Below the pieces are notes generated by a model that made no database searches, was not told the origin of the DNA, and saw only the letters and a program-made list of their open reading frames with translations. A stretch of DNA of 64,000 nt from Nonomuraea cavernae (GTDB lineage: Bacteria > Actinomycetota > Actinomycetes > Streptosporangiales > Streptosporangiaceae), in contig NZ_BMNH01000018.1 of the NCBI RefSeq assembly GCF_014646355.1, forward strand, positions 1-64,000, in the 5' to 3' direction. The position numbers and the translations under genes were made by a program. Of this stretch, positions 9,066-17,112 are shown in pieces; position 1 is the first letter of the stretch; each line of letters opens with the position of its first letter.

Positions 9066-9845
9066 ATGCTCCACAGACGACACCCCCTGCACGCCCCGAC
9101 GAAGCTGGACAGGCGCAACGTCCGGCTCGGGGTGAGCGCCTCGATCGCGGCCTTGCTGTTGTCGGCGTTCGCGCTGACCTTGACCAACAGCGGTATGTCG
9201 CTGCTCGGCCGCGGAGTGGGTTTCCTCGAGTTCTACGCGGGCGTGTTCGCGCTCGTGCTGCTGACCGCGACCGTCGCGCTCGGCCTGCTCACCACCGAGA
9301 AGGTCTTTCTCTCCCCCGCCAACCGGGTCCGGGCGCAGCTCGCGCACCGGGCCACCGCCGCGATCGGCCTGGCGTACCTCGTCACGCACGTGACGCTCAT
9401 GATCAGTCTCGGGCACGTGCCACCGGCCGCGGCCGTGCTCCCGGTGGCGGGGATCTGGATCGGGTTCGGCACGCTGGCCGCCGACATGATGGTTCTGATC
9501 ATCATCACGGGCGTCGTCCGCGGGCGGTTCGCCGTCACGGGCAGACCCTGGGTCTGGCGGATCCTGCACGCGGGGTCCTACCTCGCCTGGCCGGTGGCGA
9601 TCCTGCACGGCCTGACCGCCGGCCGGCCGGCCGCGGGCTGGGTGACCTGGTCGTACGTGGCGTGCCTGGTGGCGGTCGGCTCGGCCCTGCTCGTCCGCGT
9701 GCTCGCCACGCTGCGCAGGCCGCCCGCCATGCCGGAGCCCGTCGACCTGCTCGAGGTCGACGACTCGCCGATCGAACGCCCGGAAGAGATCAATGCTCCA
9801 GTGAGCCTCGACGCCGCCCGGCGCAAGTTCCGGGAGGCGGGATGA
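9066..9845 (+). CDS. Ferric-reductase-like transmembrane protein (b-type haem motif)
   Basis: A 259-residue integral membrane protein with about six hydrophobic helices. Two helices each carry a spaced histidine pair: H-x13-H in HRATAAIGLAYLVTH (about residues 94-108) and H-x12-H in HAGSYLAWPVAILH (about 168-181). This is the bis-haem arrangement of ferric reductase/NADPH oxidase membrane domains. No FAD/NAD domain is attached; the following gene could supply it. GGAGGG precedes the ATG at 9066 by about ten bases. Inferred role: transmembrane electron transfer between the downstream NuoF-like flavo/iron-sulfur protein and an external acceptor. Confidence 0.85.
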   Translation: MLHRRHPLHAPTKLDRRNVRLGVSASIAALLLSAFALTLTNSGMSLLGRGVGFLEFYAGVFALVLLTATVALGLLTTEKVFLSPANRVRAQLAHRATAAIGLAYLVTHVTLMISLGHVPPAAAVLPVAGIWIGFGTLAADMMVLIIITGVVRGRFAVTGRPWVWRILHAGSYLAWPVAILHGLTAGRPAAGWVTWSYVACLVAVGSALLVRVLATLRRPPAMPEPVDLLEVDDSPIERPEEINAPVSLDAARRKFREAG

Positions 9846-9873
9846 CCCTCCACCTCGACATCCAGGAACAGAC

Positions 9874-11370
9874 ATGATCCCGCACAAGGCACCGAGCGTC
9901 TTACGCCTGGGTCCCGCCCGGCTGACCGCCGGGCTCGACCACACCCGGCGGCTGGACCTGCCCGCCCACCGCACCCTGCACGGCCAGCCCGTCGCGCAGG
10001 ACGTCGGCACCCTCATCGCCCTGGTCAACGAGGTGGACATGCGCGGCAGAGGCGGGGCGGCGTTCCCGTTCGGCCGCAAGCTGCGGGCGGTCGCCGACGC
10101 GGCCGGCGCCAAGGAGAGCGTGGTGCTGGTCAACGGCGCCGAGGGCGAGCCGGCCAGCTCGAAGGACGCCATGCTGCTCGTCCGCACCCCGCACCAGGTG
10201 CTCGACGGCGCGATCCTCGCGGCCGAGGCGCTGAACGCCCGCGAGGTGGTCGTCGCGACCGTCGCGGGCGAGCTGGCCGAGGCGTCGATCTCCGCCGCCG
10301 TGGCCGAACGGCGGGCCGCCAACGTCGCGGGCGCCAAGGAGAGCCACCTCCGGATCCGGGTGGTCGGCCTGCAGGAGAGGTTCATCTCCGGCGAAGGCGG
10401 CGCGCTCGTCCGCGCCGTGAACGGCGAGGAGGCGGTGCCTCCAGGCCGCAAGCGCCGCGCCAGCACGAGCGGCGTGAACGGGCTGCCGACGCTGCTGTCC
10501 AACACCGAGACGTACGCGCAGCTCGCCCTGCTCGCCGAGCTGGGACCGCAGAAGTACGCCGAGGTCGGCACGAGCAGGGAGCCCGGCACCGTGCTGCTCA
10601 GCGTGAGCGGCGGGGCCGCGACCAACGCGATCGTGGAGGCGCCGACCGGCACCATGCTGGCCGACGTGCTCGACCTGTGCGACGCGGAGCCCGGCGACGG
10701 CGTGCTGATCGGCGGCTATCACGGCGCGTTCCTGAGCCCGGAGACCGCCGTCTCGGCGGTGATCTCGCGCGAGGGCATGAAGAAGGCCGGCGGCGAGCTG
10801 GGCGCCGGGATCGTGGTGCCGCTCGGGGCGAACACCTGCCCGCTGGGTGAGGCGGCCCGGGTCACCGCCTACCTGGCCGCGCAGTCGTCCGGCCAGTGCG
10901 GGCCGTGCCGGCTGGGCCTGCCGGACATCGCCCGGCAGATGCTCGCCCTCACCGACGGCAGCGGCTCACAGGACGCCATCCGGCGTTCCGTCCGGGCCGT
11001 CGAGCGCCGTGGCGCCTGCTTCCATCCGGACGGCACGGCCAGGTTCGTGCTGTCGGCGCTGGAGGCGTTCGAGGCCGACATCGCGCTGCACCGCGACTAC
11101 GGGTCGTGCGGCAGGCCGGTGCGCGGCGTGCTGCCGCTGCCCGAGCGGGAGGAGGAGCCGGAGTATCGCCTGGAGGTCGACTGGACCCGCTGCCAGGGCC
11201 ACGGCCTGTGCGCGCACCTGCTGCCGGAGTTCGTCAACCTGGACGACTACGGCTTCCCGTCCTTCAACACCGTGCCCGGCTGGATGGTCAAGGAGGCACG
11301 GCGGGCGGTCGACATGTGCCCCGCGCTGGCCCTTCGCCTGGGCGAGGCCGTGATGGCGAAGACGGGCTGA
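9874..11370 (+). CDS. NuoF-like NADH dehydrogenase 51-kDa subunit fused to a ferredoxin
   Basis: A 498-residue protein. Residues 1-420 follow complex I 51-kDa (NuoF) architecture: GRGGAAFPFG (about 57) and NGAEGEPASSKD (about 89) of the FMN/NADH site, FISGEGGAL (about 168), an SLBB-type section, then the iron-sulfur segment QSSGQCGPCRLG (about 338). Here the first cysteine of the usual SCGxCxPC motif is serine; a later Cys (GACFHPDG, about 381) is kept. Residues 425-498 form a single-cluster ferredoxin domain with CQGHGLC (about 440) and a final MCP (about 480). It starts 28 bases after the haem-type membrane protein and probably feeds electrons to it (inference). It is not part of a nuo operon. 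Confidence 0.88.
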   Translation: MIPHKAPSVLRLGPARLTAGLDHTRRLDLPAHRTLHGQPVAQDVGTLIALVNEVDMRGRGGAAFPFGRKLRAVADAAGAKESVVLVNGAEGEPASSKDAMLLVRTPHQVLDGAILAAEALNAREVVVATVAGELAEASISAAVAERRAANVAGAKESHLRIRVVGLQERFISGEGGALVRAVNGEEAVPPGRKRRASTSGVNGLPTLLSNTETYAQLALLAELGPQKYAEVGTSREPGTVLLSVSGGAATNAIVEAPTGTMLADVLDLCDAEPGDGVLIGGYHGAFLSPETAVSAVISREGMKKAGGELGAGIVVPLGANTCPLGEAARVTAYLAAQSSGQCGPCRLGLPDIARQMLALTDGSGSQDAIRRSVRAVERRGACFHPDGTARFVLSALEAFEADIALHRDYGSCGRPVRGVLPLPEREEEPEYRLEVDWTRCQGHGLCAHLLPEFVNLDDYGFPSFNTVPGWMVKEARRAVDMCPALALRLGEAVMAKTG

Positions 11371-11398
11371 CCACCGCCGCCGGACGGACCGGGCCGTT

Positions 11399-12049
11399 TC
11401 ACTCGGCCTGCCGCTGTTCCTCCAGACCGAACAGCGGCAGGCAGGGCTCCAGGCCGTGGATCCGGACGCCGTCCAGCGGCTTCCAGTCCGTACGGGCGAG
11501 GCGGAACCGCCGCATGACCGCCGGTTCGCCCCGGCGGACGTGGCGTGTGACGCCGTCGTCGCGGTAGCCGAGCTTCGCGGTCACCGCGAGCGAGGCGGGG
11601 TTGTCCACGAACGCCTCCGTCGTGGCGTACTCGGCGCCCAGCCCCGCGAAGGCCAGGTGCAGCATGGCCGCGCGCATCTCGGTGCCGATGCCGCGCCCCT
11701 GGAAGCGCCGGCCCACCCAGGACCCCGACCTGACCTCACGCAGGACGGGGAAGTCGGCCGCCGAGAACCCCTGGGTGCCCACGATCCGGCCCTCGTGAAC
11801 GGCCACCAGGTCGATGGACCAGGCGGCCGGTGCGAACTCGGCCCACTGCCGGAAGTGGTACTGGACGGTGCTCCTGGCCCGCTCCGCCGGCCCGGCGTCG
11901 GTCCACGGGAACAGGAAGGGCATGGTCTCCTCGTCGTGCACGCCCTCGGCCGCCCGCTCTCCCAGCTCGTCGAGGTCCGCGAGCGAGGGGTAGCGCAGCT
12001 CCAGCCTCGGCGTGGTCACGGACAGCTCGAACAACGGCCAGTTACGCAT
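11399..12049 (-). CDS. GNAT family N-acetyltransferase (RimJ/RimL type)
   Basis: A 216-residue acetyltransferase with the RimJ/L-like opening TTPRLELRYPSLADLDEL, a core VGTQGF strand and the acetyl-CoA loop RRFQGRGIGTEMRAAML (about residues 115-131). ATG 12049 gives the family-typical N-terminus MRNWPLF; a GTG at 12064 overlapping the TetR stop is the alternative. It lies 11 bases downstream of the TetR gene and is probably co-transcribed and co-regulated with it. Substrate unknown; related proteins acetylate peptide N-termini or small molecules. Confidence 0.85.
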   Translation of the reverse strand: MRNWPLFELSVTTPRLELRYPSLADLDELGERAAEGVHDEETMPFLFPWTDAGPAERARSTVQYHFRQWAEFAPAAWSIDLVAVHEGRIVGTQGFSAADFPVLREVRSGSWVGRRFQGRGIGTEMRAAMLHLAFAGLGAEYATTEAFVDNPASLAVTAKLGYRDDGVTRHVRRGEPAVMRRFRLARTDWKPLDGVRIHGLEPCLPLFGLEEQRQAE

Positions 12050-12060
12050 ACCGCATCGTT

Positions 12061-12849
12061 TCACCGCCGCTCAGCGGGACGCCTCTCCTTTTCCGGGTCG
12101 GCGATGCGTTGCAGCCACTCGGTGAGCAGACCGCGCTCGGCGGCCGACAACGGCAGACCGACGCCCGGCGGCCCAGGCGAGCCGGGCGACCCGGATGGCC
12201 CAGGCGGGCTCGGCGGCGCCGCCAGCGCGGCCAGCAGGCTGATCGCGCCGCGCGCCGGCGAGCCGGTGGCCTCGGCCGGCTCCGGCTCGCCCGACGCGGG
12301 AATCGTCACGGCGGCCAGCACGGCTTCGCGGGTGAGCGGCGACAACTCGGGATCGCGGTGCCGGGGCTCGGTGGCGATCAGGGTGAGCGTGACCCCGCAG
12401 CCGGCCGAGTGGATCATCTGGGCGGCCCGCTCCACGGGCACCCGCAGCAGGCCCGCCTCGGCGACGCGGTGGACGAGCCCGCGCAGGATGGCGGCGGCCT
12501 CGCGCGCCGCGGGCGGCTCGGCGCCGGGGCGGGCCTGGCCGTACATCAGCGTGTAGTAGGCGGGGTTGGCGACGCCGAACTCGACGTGCAGATCCCAGCC
12601 GTGGCGCAGGTCGCGCAGGGGGTCGTCGCTTGGCCGCCGGGCGGTCTTGGCCGTCAGGTAGGTGGCGAAGCCGTGGCTCGCCACCGCGTCGAGCAGCCCC
12701 TGCTTGTCGCCGAACAGCCGGTAGATGGTCGGCGCCTGGACCCCGGCGGCGGCGCACACCGAACGGGTGGACACGGCCTCCCTGCCCCCCTCGGTCAGCA
12801 GGTCGGCGGCCGCCGCCACGATCCGCTCCCTGGACGTCCGCTCACTCAT
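12061..12849 (-). CDS. TetR/AcrR family transcriptional regulator
   Basis: A 262-residue repressor: helix-turn-helix at residues 8-50 (RIVAAAADLLTEGGREAVSTRSVCAAAGVQAPTIYRLFGDKQGL), a ligand-binding helical domain, and an unusual Pro/Gly/Ser-rich stretch (about 212-232) before a last helix. It is divergent from an SDR gene; the 100-base gap contains a perfect inverted repeat and three GTTAGCG copies that look like its operator. Presumably represses itself, the GNAT gene and the SDR gene until a small ligand binds (inference). Confidence 0.9.
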   Translation of the reverse strand: MSERTSRERIVAAAADLLTEGGREAVSTRSVCAAAGVQAPTIYRLFGDKQGLLDAVASHGFATYLTAKTARRPSDDPLRDLRHGWDLHVEFGVANPAYYTLMYGQARPGAEPPAAREAAAILRGLVHRVAEAGLLRVPVERAAQMIHSAGCGVTLTLIATEPRHRDPELSPLTREAVLAAVTIPASGEPEPAEATGSPARGAISLLAALAAPPSPPGPSGSPGSPGPPGVGLPLSAAERGLLTEWLQRIADPEKERRPAERR

Positions 12850-12857
12850 GATATCGA

Positions 12858-12917
12858 CGATAACAGAAACCTGTTAGCGGCGTTGACGTTAGCGTTGCTA
12901 GTGTGTAAGTGTTAGCG
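12858..12917. promoter_or_regulatory. Candidate TetR operator region
   Basis: TAACAG-aaac-CTGTTA (12861-12876) is a perfect 6-bp inverted repeat, extended by CG/CG at one base remove on each side. Three direct copies of GTTAGCG follow at 12873-12879, 12888-12894 and 12911-12917, the first overlapping the palindrome. The region is centred between the divergent TetR and SDR genes, as expected for an operator. Confidence 0.6.
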
Positions 12918-12949
12918 GCCTGAGCATCATCGACCGGGAAGCGGGCATC

Positions 12950-13699
12950 ATGAGCACTCAGCGCAGCGAGCAGGGCCGGCGCGTGGCGATCGTGACCGGC
13001 GGATCGGGCGGCATCGGCCGCGCCGTCGCCGAGCGCCTGGCGGCCGACGGCCAGTCCGTGGTCATCGTCTACGCGGGCAACAAGGCGACCGCCGGCGAGG
13101 TGGTCGACGCGATCACCGCGTCAGGCGGCTCGGCGATCGCCGTGCAGGCCGACGTGGCCGACGAGCAGTCGGTCGAGCAGGCCTTCGACGCGGCCGAGCG
13201 GGAGTTCGGCGGGGTCGACGTGGTCGTCAACGCGGCCGGCATCATGCTCCTCGCCCCGCTGGCCGAGATGGATCTCGCCGACTTCGACCGCATGCACCGC
13301 ACCAACGTCCGCGGCACCTTCGTCGTCGCGCAGCAGGCCGCCCGCCGGGTGCGGGGCGGCGGAGCGATCATCAACTTCTCCACCTCCGTGACGAAGCTCG
13401 CCCTGCCCACCTACTCCGCCTACGCGGCGAGCAAGGCGGCGGTCGACGCGATCAGCCCGGTGCTCGCCAAGGAGCTGCGCGGCCGTGACATCACGGTCAA
13501 CGCCGTGGCGCCCGGCCCCACGGCCACGCCCCTCTTCCTTCGTGGCAAGGACGAGGAGACCATCGACCGGATGGCCCACATGACCCCGCTGGAGCGCCTC
13601 GGCCGGCCCGAGGACACCGCCGAGGTCGTCTCCTTCCTGGCCGGCCCGGCGCGCTGGGTCAACGGCCAGACCCTCTACGCCAACGGCGGCCTCGCCTGA
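12950..13699 (+). CDS. Short-chain dehydrogenase/reductase, classical SDR
   Basis: A 249-residue NAD(P)-dependent oxidoreductase. The cofactor site TGGSGGIG is at about residues 16-23, NAAG at about 91-94, catalytic Ser in NFSTSV and YAASK as the catalytic Tyr-Lys pair (about 159-163), and the C-terminal VNGQTLYANGG closes the fold. It resembles 3-oxoacyl-ACP reductase-type SDRs but the substrate is unknown. Divergent from the TetR regulator and probably repressed by it; it may act on the compound that the regulator senses (inference). Confidence 0.9.
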   Translation: MSTQRSEQGRRVAIVTGGSGGIGRAVAERLAADGQSVVIVYAGNKATAGEVVDAITASGGSAIAVQADVADEQSVEQAFDAAEREFGGVDVVVNAAGIMLLAPLAEMDLADFDRMHRTNVRGTFVVAQQAARRVRGGGAIINFSTSVTKLALPTYSAYAASKAAVDAISPVLAKELRGRDITVNAVAPGPTATPLFLRGKDEETIDRMAHMTPLERLGRPEDTAEVVSFLAGPARWVNGQTLYANGGLA

Positions 13700-13709
13700 C
13701 GGCGCCGGC

Positions 13710-14729
13710 TCAACGCACCGCCACCCTCTCACCACCGGACTGACGGCCGGTCGCACGGCCGGACTCGCCATCGGTCGCGCCTCTGGTCACCGGATCCGCA
13801 GGCTGTGGGCAGGTGTGGCGGCGGTATCTGCCGGGGGCGATGCCGTAATGGCGCTTGAAGGCGTTGGCGAAGGCGAACTCCGAGCCGTAGCCGACGCGCG
13901 CCGCCACCTCCGCCTGCGAGGCGTCCGACTCGTGCAGGAGGCGACCGGCGACCGCCAGCCGCCACCAGGTGAGGTAGGCCATCGGCGACTGCCCGACCAG
14001 GGTCGTGAAGCGGCGCGAGAAGGCGGCCCGGGACAGGCCCGCCAGACCGGCCAGCGACGGCAGCGTCCACGCGTGCCCCGGGTCGCGGTGGACGGCGTCG
14101 AGGGCGGCGCTGATCGCGGGGTCGGCCAGGGCCGCGGCCCATCCGCTGACCTGGCACTGGCCGGGGCCCGAGTCATACCAGGCCCGCAAGATGTAGAGCA
14201 GCAGTGTGTCGAGAAGTGACGACACCACGGTGTCCGCGCCCAGACGGGGGTTGGCGATCTCACTGCCGAGCAACTCGACCGCGGCGCGCAGCTCGGGACG
14301 GTGGCCGAGGTGAGCCGGCAGATGGATCACCTCTGGCAACTCGCGCAGGATCGGGTGGCTCCGGCTGGGATCGAGTTGGTAACCGCCGCAGAGCATGACC
14401 GTGGCCGCGCCGGGGCCGGGGAAGGACGCCGAGGCGAACAGGCCCGCCTCGTCGCCGGGATCGCAGACGGACTCGGGGAGCGGGGTCGCCGGGCTGTCGG
14501 CCATGGCGTAGCCGTCGCCGTGGGGGAAGAACAGCACGTCGCCGACGTTGACCGGGATCGGATCACCGGCGGGCGGGATGAGCCAGCAGGACCCCTGGAG
14601 AATGACCTGGAAGCCCGCCGAACCGGGCGCCGAGGGGAATCTCTGCCCCCAGGGGGCATGCCACTCGACCCGCGCGGAGCGGGGGCATCCGGTGCGCACG
14701 ATGGCCATCACGTCACTGAGCACGTCCAC
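13710..14729 (-). CDS. AraC family regulator with cupin sensor domain
   Basis: A 339-residue regulator: N-terminal cupin-type domain (about residues 15-190; GSCWLIPPAGDPIPVNVGDVLFFPHG) and two C-terminal AraC helix-turn-helices (about 215-310; LAGLSRAAFSRRFTTLVGQSPMAYLTWWRL and VGYGSEFAFANAFKRHYGIAPGRYR). Starts with GTG at 14729. It is divergent from the SDR-quinone-oxidoreductase fusion gene across a 102-base gap and most likely controls that gene; AraC/cupin regulators beside redox enzymes typically sense an organic ligand. Confidence 0.9.
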   Translation of the reverse strand: MDVLSDVMAIVRTGCPRSARVEWHAPWGQRFPSAPGSAGFQVILQGSCWLIPPAGDPIPVNVGDVLFFPHGDGYAMADSPATPLPESVCDPGDEAGLFASASFPGPGAATVMLCGGYQLDPSRSHPILRELPEVIHLPAHLGHRPELRAAVELLGSEIANPRLGADTVVSSLLDTLLLYILRAWYDSGPGQCQVSGWAAALADPAISAALDAVHRDPGHAWTLPSLAGLAGLSRAAFSRRFTTLVGQSPMAYLTWWRLAVAGRLLHESDASQAEVAARVGYGSEFAFANAFKRHYGIAPGRYRRHTCPQPADPVTRGATDGESGRATGRQSGGERVAVR

Positions 14730-14831
14730 GCCGGGAGTCTATCCGGTGAGACGTACGCGTATAAAGAGCAGACATCAGCGCATTGGTTATCTCTCGTGCG
14801 CCTCCTACGGTTGACCAGCGAAGGAGGTTCC

Positions 14832-16541
14832 ATGAGCGTGGTTCTGGTGACAGGTGCGACCGGCAGGGTCGGTCGACACGTGGTCACTCAGTTGAGAGAA
14901 GCGGGAGTCGAGGTCAGAGCGCTGACCCGCGATCCCGGGAAATCCGGATTCACCGGTGATTTGCGAGATCCGAAATCTCTGGTGGACGCACTCGACGGCG
15001 TGGAGGCGGTGTTCCTGGTCTGGCCCTTCGGCACGGCCGAGGGCGCCGGAGCGGTGCTGGAGGTGGTCGCCCAACGGGCCCGGCGGGTCGTCTACCTCTC
15101 CTCCGCCGCCGTACGCGACCACGAGCGCGAGATCGAGCGGCTGGTCGGACGGTCGGGGCTGGAGTGGACGATCCTGCGGCCGCACGCCTTCGCGGCCAAC
15201 GCCCTGCGGTGGGCCGACCAGGTGCCGGCCGGGGTCGTCCGCGAGTCGTACGGGAAGGCCGCCATGTCGCCGGTGGACGAGCGGGACATCGCGGCCGTCG
15301 CGGTGCGCGCGCTCCTCGACGACGGTCACCACGGCGCCACCCACGTCCTCACCGGCCCCGAGTCACTCACCCAGGCCGACCAGGCACGCCTCATCGGCGA
15401 GGCGCTCGGCCGCCCGGTGCGCTGGCACGAGCTCCCACCCCAGGCGACCCGTGACCGCCTCCTCGCCTCGGGCTGGCCCCCCGACGCCACGGACGCCATG
15501 CTGGACGCGCAGGCCGCCCTCGTGGAAACCCCGGGCCCCACCACGTCCGCGGTCGAAGACGTGACAGGCACCCCGGCCCGCACCTTCCGGGACTGGGCGC
15601 GGGACCACGCGCACGCCTTCCGCGAAGCGGACGACCTGATGCGTGCGGCGCGGATCCACGAGTACGGCGAGGCGTCGGTGATCCGCTACGACGAGGTGCC
15701 GAGACCGCGGCCGGGCTCCGGTGAGGTGCTCATCGAGGTGGCGGCCACCTCGTTCAACCCGTCGGAGGTGGGCCTGCGGCTCGGACTGCTCGACGGGGTG
15801 CTGCCCGTGACGCTGCCGCACACGCTGGGCTGGGACGTCTCGGGCAGGGTCGTCGAGACCGGCGCGGGCGTCACGGAGTTCGCCCCCGGCGACCAGGTGA
15901 TCGGCCTGGTGGACGGCGCGGCGGCGGAGTACACGGTGGCTTCGGCGAGCGCGCTGGCCAGGGCGCCCGAGACGATCCCGCTGGAAGCCGCCGCCGCCGT
16001 CCCCGTCGCCGGGCTCACCGCCTGGCAGGCCGTCTTCGAGCACGCCCGCGTCACCGCCGGCCAGCGGGTGCTGGTCAACGGCGCGGGCGGCGGGATCGGC
16101 CTGTTCGCCGTCCAGCTGGCGAAACGGGCGGGCGCCACGGTGATCGCCACCGCGAGCCCCCGCAGCCGGGACGCGGTGCGCGCGCTGGGCGCCGACGAGG
16201 TGGTCGACTACACCCGGGACCCCTTGCCCGGCGGGATGGACGTGGTCCTGAACCTCGCCGGGATCACCCCGGAGGCGGCGGGCGAGCTGGCCGCCCTGGC
16301 GCGGCCGGACGGCGTGATCGTCACCGTCGCCACCCCGATCGACTCTCCGCGGGCCACCCATTTCGTCAGCCGCAACGATCCCGGGCAGCTCGCCGAGCTC
16401 GTGGCCCTGATCGACGCCGGGCGGCTCACCGTCGAGATCGCCGAGTCGCACCCGCTGACCGGCCTGCACCACATCCACCTCCGGGCGGAGTCCGGCCAGA
16501 CCCGCGGCAAGATCATCATCATTCCGAAAGGCACGCCATGA
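14832..16541 (+). CDS. NmrA-like SDR fused to zinc-free quinone oxidoreductase (MDR)
   Basis: One uninterrupted 569-residue frame encodes two complete NAD(P)-binding enzymes. Residues 1-269 are an atypical SDR/NmrA-like NAD(P)H-binding protein (GATGRVGRHV at 7-16, then the usual C-terminal FRDWARDHAHAFR). Residues 270-569 start with MRAARIHEYG, as free-standing MDR quinone reductases do, with GAGGGIGLFAVQLAK near 417 for NADPH and no catalytic zinc ligands. AAGGAGG sits four bases before ATG 14832. The internal ATG at 15639 has no clear ribosome site, favouring a true fusion, though a lost stop codon or sequencing error cannot be excluded. The end overlaps the next gene by four bases. Confidence 0.85.
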   Translation: MSVVLVTGATGRVGRHVVTQLREAGVEVRALTRDPGKSGFTGDLRDPKSLVDALDGVEAVFLVWPFGTAEGAGAVLEVVAQRARRVVYLSSAAVRDHEREIERLVGRSGLEWTILRPHAFAANALRWADQVPAGVVRESYGKAAMSPVDERDIAAVAVRALLDDGHHGATHVLTGPESLTQADQARLIGEALGRPVRWHELPPQATRDRLLASGWPPDATDAMLDAQAALVETPGPTTSAVEDVTGTPARTFRDWARDHAHAFREADDLMRAARIHEYGEASVIRYDEVPRPRPGSGEVLIEVAATSFNPSEVGLRLGLLDGVLPVTLPHTLGWDVSGRVVETGAGVTEFAPGDQVIGLVDGAAAEYTVASASALARAPETIPLEAAAAVPVAGLTAWQAVFEHARVTAGQRVLVNGAGGGIGLFAVQLAKRAGATVIATASPRSRDAVRALGADEVVDYTRDPLPGGMDVVLNLAGITPEAAGELAALARPDGVIVTVATPIDSPRATHFVSRNDPGQLAELVALIDAGRLTVEIAESHPLTGLHHIHLRAESGQTRGKIIIIPKGTP

Positions 16542-17095
16542 CCCGGATCGCCATCATCATCGGCAGCACCCGCCCCGTCCGCAACGGCGAGGCCGTCGCC
16601 GGCTGGGTGCACGACCTGGCCGTCAAGCGAGGTGACGCCGACTACGAGCTGGTCGACCTGAAGGACTACGACCTGCCCCACCTGGATGAGAGCCTGCCGG
16701 CCGCGGCGGGCGTGTACGAGCACGAGCACACCAGGGCGTGGGCGGAGCGGATCGCGTCCTTCGACGGCTTCGTGTTCGTCACACCGGAGTACAACTCCTC
16801 GACCTCGGGGGTGCTGAAGAACGCGATCGACTTCCTCTTCTCCGAGTGGGCCGACAAGGCCGCCGGGTTCGTCGGCTACGGCGTCGACGGCGGGGTGCGG
16901 GCGGCCGAGCACCTCAGGCAGATGCTCGGCCGGGTCAAGGTCGCCGACGTGTCGGCCCAGGTCGCGTTGTCCCTCTTCACCGACTTCGAGGAGATGACGG
17001 TATTCAAGCCGGCGGCCCGCCATGAGGACGCGGTCACCGCGATGCTGGACCAGGTCGTCTCCTGGAGCGAGGCGCTCCGGCCGCTCAGAGTGTGA
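16538..17095 (+). CDS. NADPH-dependent FMN reductase
   Basis: A 185-residue flavodoxin-fold reductase: IIIGSTRPVRNGEAVAGWV (residues 6-24) forms the FMN phosphate loop and FVTPEYNSSTSGVLKNAIDFL (about 79-99) the family signature. ATG overlaps the stop of the upstream fusion gene (ATGA), so both belong to one operon under the divergent AraC regulator. It could supply reduced flavin or reduce quinones/azo compounds alongside the quinone reductase; the exact substrate is unknown. Confidence 0.92.
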   Translation: MTRIAIIIGSTRPVRNGEAVAGWVHDLAVKRGDADYELVDLKDYDLPHLDESLPAAAGVYEHEHTRAWAERIASFDGFVFVTPEYNSSTSGVLKNAIDFLFSEWADKAAGFVGYGVDGGVRAAEHLRQMLGRVKVADVSAQVALSLFTDFEEMTVFKPAARHEDAVTAMLDQVVSWSEALRPLRV

Positions 17096-17112
17096 AGCTC
17101 AAGGCGTGACGC

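Noticed and set aside
14301..14831. N-terminal extension of the SDR-MDR fusion frame
   Set aside because: It runs antisense through the AraC gene; AAGGAGG at 14821 and the Rossmann motif place the start at 14832.
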